Positions 1 through 5,789 are shown, numbered from the stretch's first letter. The stretch is DNA of 5,789 bases from Nitrospirota bacterium (GCA_029879555.1 JAOUQB010000173.1:1-5789); one strand, 5' to 3'. Notes: a model not told the origin generated them from the letters alone. A program made the numbers and translations.

Positions 1-668
1 GCCAAGGGACTCGCATGGGCGGGGCGGCTCGCAAGCAATACTTGACCCTGGGTGGTCTTCCTCTTCTTGTTCTCTCTCTCAAGGTTCTTCAGCGGATAGA
101 TTCCATCCGCGAAATTATCCTTTCCGTTCCTGGACACGACAGAGAATATTGTTGGCAGGAAATTGTCAAGCCTTATGCGTTGGACAAAGTCACGCATATT
201 GTTGCAGGTGGAGAACGTCGTCAAGATTCCGTACGCCATGGGCTATACGCCATTTCCGAGCCTCCAGCCCTGGTACTTATTCATGATGGAGTCCGGCCTT
301 TTATCAAAGCGGATATCATTGAACAGGGTATTTCTTGCGCGGAACACACCGGAGCGGCCGTCGTTGCCATGCCAATGCATGACACCGTAAAGAGAGTAAA
401 CCAGCAAGGGGTGATTCAAGAAACCCTCAATCGTGAAGAGTTGTGGCAAATCCAGACTCCTCAAATTTTTCGGTATGATTGGCTGATGGCGGCCCATCAA
501 CAAGCGCAAGAGGAAGATTGGGACGTCACGGATGATGCCGCTTTGATTGAGCGAAATGGGCACCAGGTTTTTGTCGTGGAGGGGAGTCGTTTTAATATTA
601 AGATTACCAAGCCGGATGATTTGATCTTTGGAGAGGCAATTTTGCAGAGGCTCAAGTCTGACGCGTGA
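1..668 (+). CDS. ispD: 2-C-methyl-D-erythritol 4-phosphate cytidylyltransferase IspD, 5' partial
   Basis: IspD joins CTP and methylerythritol 4-phosphate to give CDP-methylerythritol and pyrophosphate, an early cytoplasmic step of the MEP isoprenoid pathway. The reading frame is already open at the window edge: the first full codon is at 3-5 and the visible protein starts QGTRMGG, the end of the nucleotide-binding AAGxGxRMG signature. The ATG at 15 is therefore an internal Met, and roughly 15 residues are missing upstream, which would restore the usual length of about 230. Further family motifs follow in order: RKQY (CTP-binding lysine), GGERRQDSV, LIHDGVRPF, the QIQTPQIF segment, VTDDAALIE, and EGSRFNIKIT near the C-terminus. 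It ends in TGA at 666-668. ispF follows after a 50-base gap on the same strand, the usual pairing, so the two are probably cotranscribed. The identification is firm; only the start is unseen. Confidence 0.96.
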   Translation, partial: QGTRMGGAARKQYLTLGGLPLLVLSLKVLQRIDSIREIILSVPGHDREYCWQEIVKPYALDKVTHIVAGGERRQDSVRHGLYAISEPPALVLIHDGVRPFIKADIIEQGISCAEHTGAAVVAMPMHDTVKRVNQQGVIQETLNREELWQIQTPQIFRYDWLMAAHQQAQEEDWDVTDDAALIERNGHQVFVVEGSRFNIKITKPDDLIFGEAILQRLKSDA

Positions 669-706
669 TGCCATTGATTTCATTGATGGGTAGATAACGC
701 CGAGAT

Positions 707-714
707 GGAAAGAG
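707..714 (+). promoter_or_regulatory. Ribosome binding site of ispF
   Basis: The purine run GGAAAGAG lies 4 bases before the ATG at 719. It is a moderate Shine-Dalgarno match. The earlier ATG at 705 is in another frame and meets a stop after five codons, so 719 is the start. Confidence 0.55.
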
Positions 715-718
715 TGAA

Positions 719-1207
719 ATGAGTACCATAAGAATTGGCCAAGGATACGATATCCATCCATTGAAAGAAGGCCGTGCATTGATTCTCGGAGGCATTACGA
801 TACCCCATTCACGAGGGTTAGATGGGCATTCTGATGCTGATGCGTTGACGCATGCTGTCTGTGATGCCCTGTTGGGTGCGATGGGTGAGGGGGATCTTGG
901 GACTCGCTATCCCGCCAGCAACTCGGCGTATAAAAACCTATCCAGTCTCCTCATGTTGGAAAATGTGGTGCAGACTTTGATGGAAAAGAACTATGGCCTT
1001 GTGAATCTGGATACGGTCATTTGCGCACAAGCTCCCAAGCTGTCCCCCTATATGAAAGTCATGCAGGAGAGTCTGGTCCGGGTCCTTCAAGTGGAATCTC
1101 ATCAGGTGAACGTGAAGGTAAAAAGTGGTGAAGGAATTGGGATGATTGGCCGCGAAGAAGGAATCGCCGTCTTGGCTGTCTGTTTGATACAGTCTCTGAA
1201 TAGCTGA
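719..1207 (+). CDS. ispF: 2-C-methyl-D-erythritol 2,4-cyclodiphosphate synthase IspF
   Basis: IspF cyclises CDP-methylerythritol 2-phosphate to methylerythritol 2,4-cyclodiphosphate with loss of CMP; the family is a cytoplasmic homotrimer with a metal ion in each active site. The 162-residue length is normal. The N-terminal GYDIHPL motif supplies metal ligands Asp11 and His13, and His45 in the segment DGHSDADALTHAVCDALLGA is the third, corresponding to D8, H10 and H42 of E. coli IspF. GEGDLG (residues 56-61), CAQAPKLSP and the C-terminal GREEGIAV complete the fold. Two places depart from the usual pattern: the loop normally written FPDTD reads YPASN (64-68), and the common GADS after it reads NLSS. 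All metal ligands remain, so activity is expected. It lies between ispD and cysE with gaps of about 50 bases on both sides and probably shares their transcript. Confidence 0.96.
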   Translation: MSTIRIGQGYDIHPLKEGRALILGGITIPHSRGLDGHSDADALTHAVCDALLGAMGEGDLGTRYPASNSAYKNLSSLLMLENVVQTLMEKNYGLVNLDTVICAQAPKLSPYMKVMQESLVRVLQVESHQVNVKVKSGEGIGMIGREEGIAVLAVCLIQSLNS

Positions 1208-1257
1208 GAAAATGTGAGGAGTAGGATAGCTTCCTGATTGACGGTGAAGGTAGGTGT

Positions 1258-1899
1258 ATGCCAAAGGTCACACAAATTGCTCAAGATCTCCAGGCGGTGT
1301 TTGAGCGGGATCCGGCTGCCACTAGCCGACTGGAGGTGTTCCTCACCTATTCGGGGTTTCATGCGCTATTGGCCTATCGGATTTCTCATTGGCTATGGAA
1401 GCGCAAGCTACCGTTTTTCCCCCGGTTCATTTCCCAACTCGCCCGCTGGCTCACCGGTGTCGAAATTCATCCGGGTGCCACCATTGGGGTCGGATTTTTT
1501 ATTGACCATGGTATGGGGGTCGTCATCGGCGAAACAACGGAAATTGGGGATTATGTCACCCTGTTTCAGGGTGTCACCTTAGGCGGCACGGGTAAAGAAC
1601 GTGGCAAACGTCATCCGACGTTGGGAAATCACGTCGTGGTGGGTGCTGGAGCGAAAGTGCTGGGTGGTATTCGTATTGGGGACAATGTAAAGGTTGGGGC
1701 AAATGCGGTGGTGTTGCGATCCGTCCCTGCCAATTCTACGGTTGTTGGAAATCCAGGACGAATCGTCAAGTTTGATGGTGAGCGCCTTCCTGAGGCCACC
1801 ATGGACCATACCAATATTCCGGATCCAATTGCGGAACGCTTTGAAGCGATGGAGCAAGAGCTTATTGCTCTTCGAAAGAAAGTTGAACGAGCTGAATGA
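1258..1899 (+). CDS. cysE: Serine O-acetyltransferase (short EpsC/NifP type)
   Basis: It transfers acetyl from acetyl-CoA to L-serine, giving O-acetylserine, the precursor of cysteine. The protein has 213 residues, close to the short Bacillus-type enzyme and shorter than E. coli CysE (about 273), because the N-terminal helical domain is reduced (residues 1-65). From about residue 68 a left-handed beta-helix of hexapeptide repeats runs through [20 protein letters not shown] and [22 protein letters not shown] in successive turns. The catalytic pair Asp83-His84 (IDHGMG) and His119 (KRHP) are present, as is the conserved GVTLGGTGK loop. After the helix, residues about 190-213 form a charged, probably coiled tail ending in Ala-Glu. 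The start ATG follows the purine-rich stretch GAAGGTAGG (1246-1254). The gene is 50 bases behind ispF, matching an order known from Bacillus, and is likely transcribed with it. Feedback inhibition by cysteine is usual in the family but not readable here. Confidence 0.94.
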   Translation: MPKVTQIAQDLQAVFERDPAATSRLEVFLTYSGFHALLAYRISHWLWKRKLPFFPRFISQLARWLTGVEIHPGATIGVGFFIDHGMGVVIGETTEIGDYVTLFQGVTLGGTGKERGKRHPTLGNHVVVGAGAKVLGGIRIGDNVKVGANAVVLRSVPANSTVVGNPGRIVKFDGERLPEATMDHTNIPDPIAERFEAMEQELIALRKKVERAE

Positions 1900-1989
1900 T
1901 AAACGACAGTTTGAGGGAAATCCTCGTGACATATTGTCTTAGCCGTCGCGCTCTTTTAGACTACAAAGTGAACGTTTTTTAAATATAGT

Positions 1990-1999
1990 TGTGATCACA
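1990..1999. promoter_or_regulatory. Perfect 10-bp palindrome upstream of the aldolase gene (possible operator)
   Basis: TGTGATCACA reads the same on both strands. It sits 34 bases before the aldolase ATG, inside the only AT-rich part of the 134-base gap. A -10-like TATAGT (1984-1989) abuts it, but no good -35 box is seen at normal spacing. TGATC of the palindrome (1992-1996) could also pair with GATCA at 2006-2010 in the transcript, giving a 5-bp hairpin with a 9-base loop just before the ribosome binding site. It resembles two CRP/FNR-type half-sites without the usual 6-base spacer, so a named regulator cannot be assigned. Confidence 0.35.
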
Positions 2000-2017
2000 G
2001 TTTAAGATCAGTTTCGT

Positions 2018-2025
2018 GGAAGGAG
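2018..2025 (+). promoter_or_regulatory. Ribosome binding site that fixes the aldolase start
   Basis: GGAAGGAG is a strong Shine-Dalgarno match with 8 bases between it and the ATG at 2034. It lies inside the six-codon extension that a GTG start at 2016 would give, which argues for the ATG. Confidence 0.75.
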
Positions 2026-2033
2026 TAGCGTTG

Positions 2034-2957
2034 ATGACACCTCGGGTGAAAGAAATTTTACGAAATTATGATGGCAATTCTCCTGGCGTTGTAGCGAATC
2101 TTGCACGGTTGTTAATGACTGGACGGTTAGGAGGAACTGGACGGTTAGTCATCCTTCCAGTTGATCAGGGTTTTGAGCATGGACCGGCCAGAAGTTTTGC
2201 GGTCAACCCGTCAGGGTACGATCCCCACTATCATTTTCAATTAGGTATTGAGGCGGGTTGTAATGCGTATGCGGCCCCACTCGGGTTTCTTGAGGCTGGG
2301 GCGTCTGAATATGCGGGACAAATTCCTCTCATCCTGAAGCTCAACAATAATGATTCTTTGCTTGAAGCCAAGGATCCAAATTCCGCCATTACCGGAAGCG
2401 TGAGAGATGCCCTACGGTTGGGATGTTGCGCCGTTGGATATACGGTGTATCCGGGGTCGGCGCATAGTCAGGAGATGTACCAGCATTTGAGGGAGATTGC
2501 AGAAGAAGCGAAATCCTACGGTCTTGCCGTTGTAGTCTGGTCCTACCCCCGAGGTTCGGGATTAAGTAAAGAAGGCGAAACCGCGATTGATGTTGTCGCG
2601 TATGCCGCGCAAATCGCCGCACAACTTGGCGCGCATATTATTAAAGTCAAAGTCCCGAGTGCTCATTTAGAGCAAGCGGCTGCCAAAAAGGTGTATGAAG
2701 CAGAGAAAATTCCCATTAGCACCGCCGCCGACCGTATTCGCCATGTTGTGCAAAGCACATTTGATGGCCGACGAATTGTGATTTTTTCTGGTGGAGCGAA
2801 AGGCGAAGATCAGAAATTATTTGACGAGGCGAGGGCCATTCGAGATGGGGGCGGGTTTGGGTCGATCATTGGCAGAAATTCATTCCAACGTCAAAAGCCT
2901 CAAGCGCTAGAGTTTCTCACAACGGTCATGAATATTTATTCAGGAGCGCTGGCCTAA
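2034..2957 (+). CDS. Class I fructose-bisphosphate aldolase, archaeal/DhnA type
   Basis: It is expected to cleave or form fructose 1,6-bisphosphate from glyceraldehyde 3-phosphate and dihydroxyacetone phosphate through a lysine Schiff base, in cytoplasmic glycolysis or gluconeogenesis. The 307 residues form a TIM barrel of the DhnA/FbaB family. Key sites: VDQGFEHGP (residues 43-51) at the N-terminal strand; TVYPGS (137-142); VVWSYPRG (167-174), where Trp169 and Tyr171 match the active-site Trp144 and Tyr146 of the Thermoproteus tenax enzyme; IIKVKV, in which Lys204 matches its Schiff-base Lys177; and the phosphate-binding SGGAKGED (252-259) and IIGRNSFQR (278-286). An in-frame GTG at 2016 would add six residues, but the strong ribosome binding site favours the ATG. 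Relatives in this fold include LsrF and the archaeal ADH synthase of the alternative shikimate route; residues and length favour the aldolase. It probably has its own promoter in the upstream gap. Confidence 0.9.
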   Translation: MTPRVKEILRNYDGNSPGVVANLARLLMTGRLGGTGRLVILPVDQGFEHGPARSFAVNPSGYDPHYHFQLGIEAGCNAYAAPLGFLEAGASEYAGQIPLILKLNNNDSLLEAKDPNSAITGSVRDALRLGCCAVGYTVYPGSAHSQEMYQHLREIAEEAKSYGLAVVVWSYPRGSGLSKEGETAIDVVAYAAQIAAQLGAHIIKVKVPSAHLEQAAAKKVYEAEKIPISTAADRIRHVVQSTFDGRRIVIFSGGAKGEDQKLFDEARAIRDGGGFGSIIGRNSFQRQKPQALEFLTTVMNIYSGALA

Positions 2958-3035
2958 CCCTCTAGTCGCTCGTCTCTCGGTCGGGTTCAACCCCCTTCTT
3001 TCGATGACTTGGGTTTCTCTGCGTTGCCCCCGTGC
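2958..3035. other. Convergent intergenic gap, no canonical terminator
   Basis: This 78-base stretch separates the 3' ends of the aldolase and glutamate dehydrogenase genes. GGGTT (2983-2987), AACCC (2989-2993) and GGGTT (3011-3015) could form short alternative 5-bp stems, the second with a 17-base loop and followed by TCTCT. No T-tract follows on either strand, so Rho-independent termination is not convincing. Confidence 0.3.
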
Positions 3036-4310
3036 CTAGGGATATAAACCCCGGCATTGGTGGGCACGGGCCACTTCCTCAATTCCAGCAATCAACGCAG
3101 CGGTTCTCATAGGAAGTTTTTTGCTTTCGGCGTGTTGAAGGGCGCGGGAGAAGGCTTGAGTAATGATGGTCTGCAGCCTGCTATGGATATGGGCTTCTTC
3201 CCAAGAAAAGCGTTGCGCATCTTGTGCCCATTCGAAATACGAGACGATAACGCCTCCAGCATTTGCAATGATATCGGGGACCACGAGAATATTGCGGTCA
3301 TGAAGAATGGCATCCGCTTCGAGGGTAGTGGGCCCATTGGCTCCTTCAATCAGAAATTGGCATTGAATCTTTGGCGCATTGGTTTGAGTAATTTGTCCAG
3401 ACAGTGCGGCTGGAATGAGCACACGACAGGGAAGGGTTAACAGATCATCGGGAAAGATGGGTTCTCCCAATTGAGTCAAAGAAGGGAGAGGAGATTTCTC
3501 TCGAGTGCGTTCAGCAATAATGGCCGGAATGTTCAACCCGTTTGGATTATACAGTCCGCCAAATCGATCACTAATGGCGATAATTTTGGCCCCTTCTTCG
3601 TGTAAAATTCGAGCAGCATGTGACCCGACATTCCCAAATCCCTGTATGACCACGGTGGTGTCATCCATGCTGTGGTCAAAATGTCGGAGGACTTCTCTGG
3701 TCACATCAACGACGCCACGGCCCGTCGCTTCTTCCCGCCCTAAACTTCCTCCAATCGAGAGGGGTTTGCCTGTCACCACATCCCGAACAGCAAATCCAAC
3801 CTGTTGGCTATAGGTATCCATGACCCAAGCCATAGTTTGAGCATTGGTTCCCACATCTGGCGCGGGAATATCCTTATCAGGGCCCAGTAAGGGGAAAATT
3901 TCGGCGATGTATCGTCTGGTGAGGCGTTCCAATTCCCCTGAAGAAAGCAGGTTTGGGTTGACCGCGACCCCTCCCTTGGCCCCGCCAAAGGGCAAGCCGG
4001 CCAACGCCGTTTTCCAGGTCATCAACATCGCTAAGGCGCTTACCTCCCCAAGAGTTACGTCAGGGTGATACCGAATGCCCCCTTTAGTCGGACCTCGGGA
4101 GAGGTCATGTTGCACTCGATATCCACGAAAGACCTCGACTCGGCCATCATCCATTCTGACAGGAATACTCACCGCGAGGGCGCGCTGTGGTAATTTGAGG
4201 CGTTCAAGGAGATTGGGATCTAGCGCCAAATGTGCCACGGCTTGGTCGAATTGTGCGACCGCCAATCGAAACGTAGGCTGATCGAATTCCGGTGGAATAT
4301 GAGACGCCAT
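3036..4310 (-). CDS. gdhA: Glutamate dehydrogenase (Glu/Leu/Phe/Val dehydrogenase family)
   Basis: It interconverts glutamate with 2-oxoglutarate and ammonia using NAD(P), linking carbon and nitrogen metabolism in the cytoplasm; the family is hexameric. The 424 residues match the usual length of about 420. The N-terminal substrate domain has GPTKGGIRYHP (Lys76), Lys100 in TWKTALAGLP, PFGGAKGG (Lys112, catalytic) and PAPDVGTN (Asp152, catalytic), equivalent to K89, K113, K125 and D165 of the Clostridium symbiosum enzyme. SLGREEATGRG leads into the Rossmann domain with GFGNVGS and an acidic residue in AISDRFGG. LIEGANGPTT and NAGGVIVSYFEW are near the C-terminus. The segment often reading PAALENQIT is PAALSGQIT here. 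Cofactor preference cannot be settled by eye. The gene has a strong ribosome binding site, its own promoter candidate, and converges on the aldolase gene. Leucine or phenylalanine dehydrogenases are shorter and lack several of these motifs. Confidence 0.94.
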   Translation of the reverse strand: MASHIPPEFDQPTFRLAVAQFDQAVAHLALDPNLLERLKLPQRALAVSIPVRMDDGRVEVFRGYRVQHDLSRGPTKGGIRYHPDVTLGEVSALAMLMTWKTALAGLPFGGAKGGVAVNPNLLSSGELERLTRRYIAEIFPLLGPDKDIPAPDVGTNAQTMAWVMDTYSQQVGFAVRDVVTGKPLSIGGSLGREEATGRGVVDVTREVLRHFDHSMDDTTVVIQGFGNVGSHAARILHEEGAKIIAISDRFGGLYNPNGLNIPAIIAERTREKSPLPSLTQLGEPIFPDDLLTLPCRVLIPAALSGQITQTNAPKIQCQFLIEGANGPTTLEADAILHDRNILVVPDIIANAGGVIVSYFEWAQDAQRFSWEEAHIHSRLQTIITQAFSRALQHAESKKLPMRTAALIAGIEEVARAHQCRGLYP

Positions 4311-4316
4311 GTATGA

Positions 4317-4324
4317 TTCTCCTT
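4317..4324 (-). promoter_or_regulatory. Ribosome binding site of glutamate dehydrogenase
   Basis: On the - strand AAGGAGAA stands 6 bases before the ATG (4310-4308), a strong Shine-Dalgarno that confirms this start. Confidence 0.75.
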
Positions 4325-4353
4325 AAAAAGTAGGCAGATGAGTCATCAAAGAC

Positions 4354-4362
4354 ACTATAGCA
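4354..4362 (-). promoter_or_regulatory. Extended -10 promoter candidate for glutamate dehydrogenase
   Basis: On the - strand the sequence reads TGCTATAGT, matching the extended -10 pattern TGnTATAAT at all but one position. It would start transcription near 4347, giving a leader of about 36 bases that includes the ribosome binding site. No good -35 box lies 16-18 bases upstream, as is common for extended -10 promoters; a TTTACA (4377-4372) is only 12 bases away, too close. It lies in the 108-base gap after truA, so the dehydrogenase may be transcribed separately from truA. Confidence 0.4.
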
Positions 4363-4418
4363 AATTGGTCCTGTAAAAGATGGAGGATTGGGGAAGGTAG
4401 AAAACCTGAAGCGTCGGT

Positions 4419-5153
4419 TTAATAGCGAACCTCTACGAGATACAGACCATGAGGTGGGGCTGTGCGACCAGCTGCTCGGCGGTCTTTGGCTTGCAAAATA
4501 TCTTGGATTGTATGAGGACTTCGTTTGTGTTGCCCCACCTCAACCAAGGTTCCCACGATGGCGCGTACCATGTGTTTGAGAAAACGATCCCCCTCAATAT
4601 GGATGATGAATGATGACGATTCCTCATGAAGGGAAAAATGGCTAAGCGTACAGACGGGGTTTTTCGTTTGTGATCGCTGACCGCGAAACGAGGTAAAATC
4701 ATGAATGCCTAAAAATGTAGGAATGGCTTGGTGCATGGCATTCCTATCCAGTTGGTGAGGAAAGTGCCAGGCTCGATGGCGATCTAAGGCCGGAGGAGAT
4801 GCTTGGGTGGTGATGCGATATTGATAGACCTTTCCCTTGGCGCTGAACCGGGCATGAAAGTCATCTGGAGCCTGTTCGCTTGAGAGGACCGTGATATCTT
4901 TGGGAAGGTAGCTATTAAGGGCTGGAGCCCATTGGGTGACGGTCAGTGATTTGTCAGAATGAAAACTTACGACTTGCCCTAAGGCATGGACTCCAGAATC
5001 TGTCCGACCGGCGCCCACGACAGGCGTAGGTTGCTGCGTAATCTGAAAAAGCGCATTCTCTAGCACCGCCTGAATAGTGTTGTGATTGGGCTGCCGTTGC
5101 CAGCCGGCATAGGCAGTGCCATCGTATTCAATGGTGAGTTTGATCGTGGTCAT
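4419..5153 (-). CDS. truA: tRNA pseudouridine(38-40) synthase TruA
   Basis: TruA converts uridines 38, 39 and 40 in the anticodon arm of many tRNAs to pseudouridine. The protein has 244 residues, normal for the family. The N-terminus IEYDGTAYAGWQRQP (residues 8-22) and the catalytic GAGRTDSGVHA (47-57, nucleophile Asp52) are textbook TruA. DFHARFSAKGKVYQYRI, the FTSFRGQ segment, and FLKHMVRAIVGTLVEVG in the C-terminal domain follow, and it closes with GLYLVEVRY. The ATG is the only plausible start: upstream in frame there is no ATG, GTG or TTG before a stop at 5183-5181. No clear Shine-Dalgarno precedes it; the bases before the ATG are CCCCAAACCTCT on the coding strand. It follows the amidase gene on the same strand after 135 bases and precedes the dehydrogenase by 108 bases. 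Confidence 0.96.
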   Translation of the reverse strand: MTTIKLTIEYDGTAYAGWQRQPNHNTIQAVLENALFQITQQPTPVVGAGRTDSGVHALGQVVSFHSDKSLTVTQWAPALNSYLPKDITVLSSEQAPDDFHARFSAKGKVYQYRITTQASPPALDRHRAWHFPHQLDRNAMHQAIPTFLGIHDFTSFRGQRSQTKNPVCTLSHFSLHEESSSFIIHIEGDRFLKHMVRAIVGTLVEVGQHKRSPHTIQDILQAKDRRAAGRTAPPHGLYLVEVRY

Positions 5154-5288
5154 AGAGGTTTGGGGATTGGACTTGAAAAATCAAAGTATGTGACCGGGAG
5201 TCAATTTGGAGATGATGTTACCGGACACGGTGTCGGAATAAAAGGGAGTGCTGCAGGCAGAAAAGTGCAGGGGGTAGGAACGAGGCGT
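5154..5288. other. Gap between amidase and truA, no clear element
   Basis: The 135 bases hold no gene. CTGCA (5251-5255) and TGCAG (5266-5270) could pair as a 5-bp stem with a 10-base loop, and on the - strand the stem is followed after a few bases by TTTT, so it might act as a weak terminator for the amidase gene. A second small stem, GACA/TGTC around CGG (about 5225-5235), is also weak. No promoter for truA was recognised. Confidence 0.2.
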
Positions 5289-5789
5289 TTAACGTGAAGC
5301 GGTTTGTAAAGGCCTAATATAGGTTTTGATGCCTTCAAATATTCCTTGGGCCATGCGTTGTTGATAGGTAGAGCTTTTGAGAAGTTTTTCTTCGGTTGGA
5401 TTAGAGATGAAAGCAATTTCTGCCAATATGGCCGGCATGGTGGTCATGCGAAGCACAAAAAACGGGGCGGTTTTTACCCCATGATCTTTTACCTTGTAAA
5501 AGGGCTTTAAGTATTTCACCAGAGCTTTCTTTGTCGTCCAGGCAAACTCCTGAGAATCCTCAATTTTTTTGTCATGGAGTTTGTCGGCGAGAATAAATTG
5601 CCAGGCGGGGCCATTATCTTTAAGTGGGGTGCCGTTCTCACGGGCCGCAACTTCAAGCGCTCGTGGGTCACTGGCCTCTCCGAAGTGATACAGTTCCAGG
5701 CCCTTGATGGATTGTTGAGGATGGGAGTTAATGTGAATCGAGACGAACAGATCGGCTTTGTGTTGATTCGCAAAGGTGGCCCGATCTTT
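5289..5789 (-). CDS. N-acetylmuramoyl-L-alanine amidase (Amidase_3), C-terminal part
   Basis: Enzymes of this family cut the bond between N-acetylmuramic acid and L-alanine in peptidoglycan, acting outside the cytoplasmic membrane. The frame is open from the window edge (first codon 5789-5787) for 166 residues to TAA at 5291-5289, with no start inside, so the N-terminus lies beyond the window. RATFAN at the beginning leads into ADLFVSIHIN, where His19 of the visible part is a zinc ligand. GLELYHFGEASD and EVAARENG follow, then HGVKTAPFFVL, and MPAILAEIAFISN, where Glu124 is the catalytic glutamate. The end, QGIFEGIKTYI, is typical of the final helix. The first zinc-binding His and Glu, any signal peptide and any AMIN or LysM/SPOR targeting domain are out of view, so AmiA, AmiB or AmiC cannot be chosen. 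An in-frame GTG at 5519 is internal and not a start. Confidence 0.93.
   Translation of the reverse strand, partial: KDRATFANQHKADLFVSIHINSHPQQSIKGLELYHFGEASDPRALEVAARENGTPLKDNGPAWQFILADKLHDKKIEDSQEFAWTTKKALVKYLKPFYKVKDHGVKTAPFFVLRMTTMPAILAEIAFISNPTEEKLLKSSTYQQRMAQGIFEGIKTYIRPLQTASR

Noticed and set aside
243..779. Long open frame on the - strand (178 codons) opposite ispD and the start of ispF.
   Set aside because: It lies wholly opposite genes with clear family motifs, its translation shows no recognisable domain, and it has no neighbour or ribosome binding site supporting it. It is a coding shadow.
1579..1932. Open frame on the - strand opposite the 3' half of cysE.
   Set aside because: Low-complexity Ser/Arg/Asn-rich translation with no domain, opposite the strongly conserved beta-helix of cysE.
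1910..1937. Small stems GAGG/CCTC and GACA/TGTC after cysE as a terminator.
   Set aside because: Each has only four base pairs and no T-tract follows, so termination here is not supported.
1990..1999. CRP/FNR binding site at TGTGATCACA.
   Set aside because: The two half-sites abut without the usual spacer of several bases, so only an unassigned palindrome is claimed.
4311..4418. A small RNA or tRNA in the gap between truA and glutamate dehydrogenase.
   Set aside because: No cloverleaf, conserved arm or stable long stem is visible; the gap is explained by a promoter and a ribosome binding site.
5289..5519. A 76-residue stand-alone protein beginning at the GTG at 5519.
   Set aside because: Reading upstream in the same frame continues the amidase domain without a stop to the window edge, so this is only the end of a longer protein.
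5516..5773. An 85-codon frame on the - strand near the window end that begins with ATG.
   Set aside because: It overlaps the amidase in another frame. The frame one step over carries SIHIN and AEIAFISN and runs open from the window edge, so that one is real.

Overview
The window is about 5.8 kb of dense bacterial chromosome carrying seven protein genes, five complete and two cut by the window edges. No RNA gene, insertion sequence, phage gene, CRISPR array or toxin-like module is visible. The gene set (MEP-pathway isoprenoid enzymes, a short EpsC/NifP-type serine acetyltransferase, an archaeal-type class I fructose-bisphosphate aldolase of the DhnA fold, a hexameric-type glutamate dehydrogenase, TruA and an Amidase_3 cell-wall hydrolase) indicates a free-living bacterium. 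The base composition looks close to balanced. The aldolase type together with the overall protein character would fit a Nitrospira-like (Nitrospirota) genome, but that assignment is an impression and no comparison was run.

Layout: on the + strand lie ispD (5' end missing, 1-668), ispF (719-1207) and cysE (1258-1899), about 50 bases apart and probably cotranscribed. After a 134-base gap with a perfect 10-bp palindrome and a strong Shine-Dalgarno comes the class I aldolase gene (2034-2957), probably with its own promoter. On the - strand, converging on it across a 78-base gap, is glutamate dehydrogenase (4310 to 3036). Upstream of that on the same strand are truA (5153 to 4419) and the C-terminal 166 residues of an N-acetylmuramoyl-L-alanine amidase (5789 to 5289, N-terminus outside the window).

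Functionally, IspD and IspF catalyse two steps of the methylerythritol phosphate route to isoprenoids. CysE commits serine to cysteine synthesis. The aldolase serves glycolysis or gluconeogenesis, and glutamate dehydrogenase links 2-oxoglutarate to ammonia. TruA modifies the tRNA anticodon arm and the amidase trims peptidoglycan. The order ispD-ispF-cysE recalls the ispD-ispF-gltX-cysE-cysS cluster of Bacillus and relatives, here without gltX between ispF and cysE.

I found no convincing undescribed system. The points worth a second look are modest: the palindrome in front of the aldolase gene, an altered loop in IspF, a CysE tail lacking the usual terminal isoleucine, an extended -10 promoter candidate before the dehydrogenase, and a truA start with no visible ribosome binding site.
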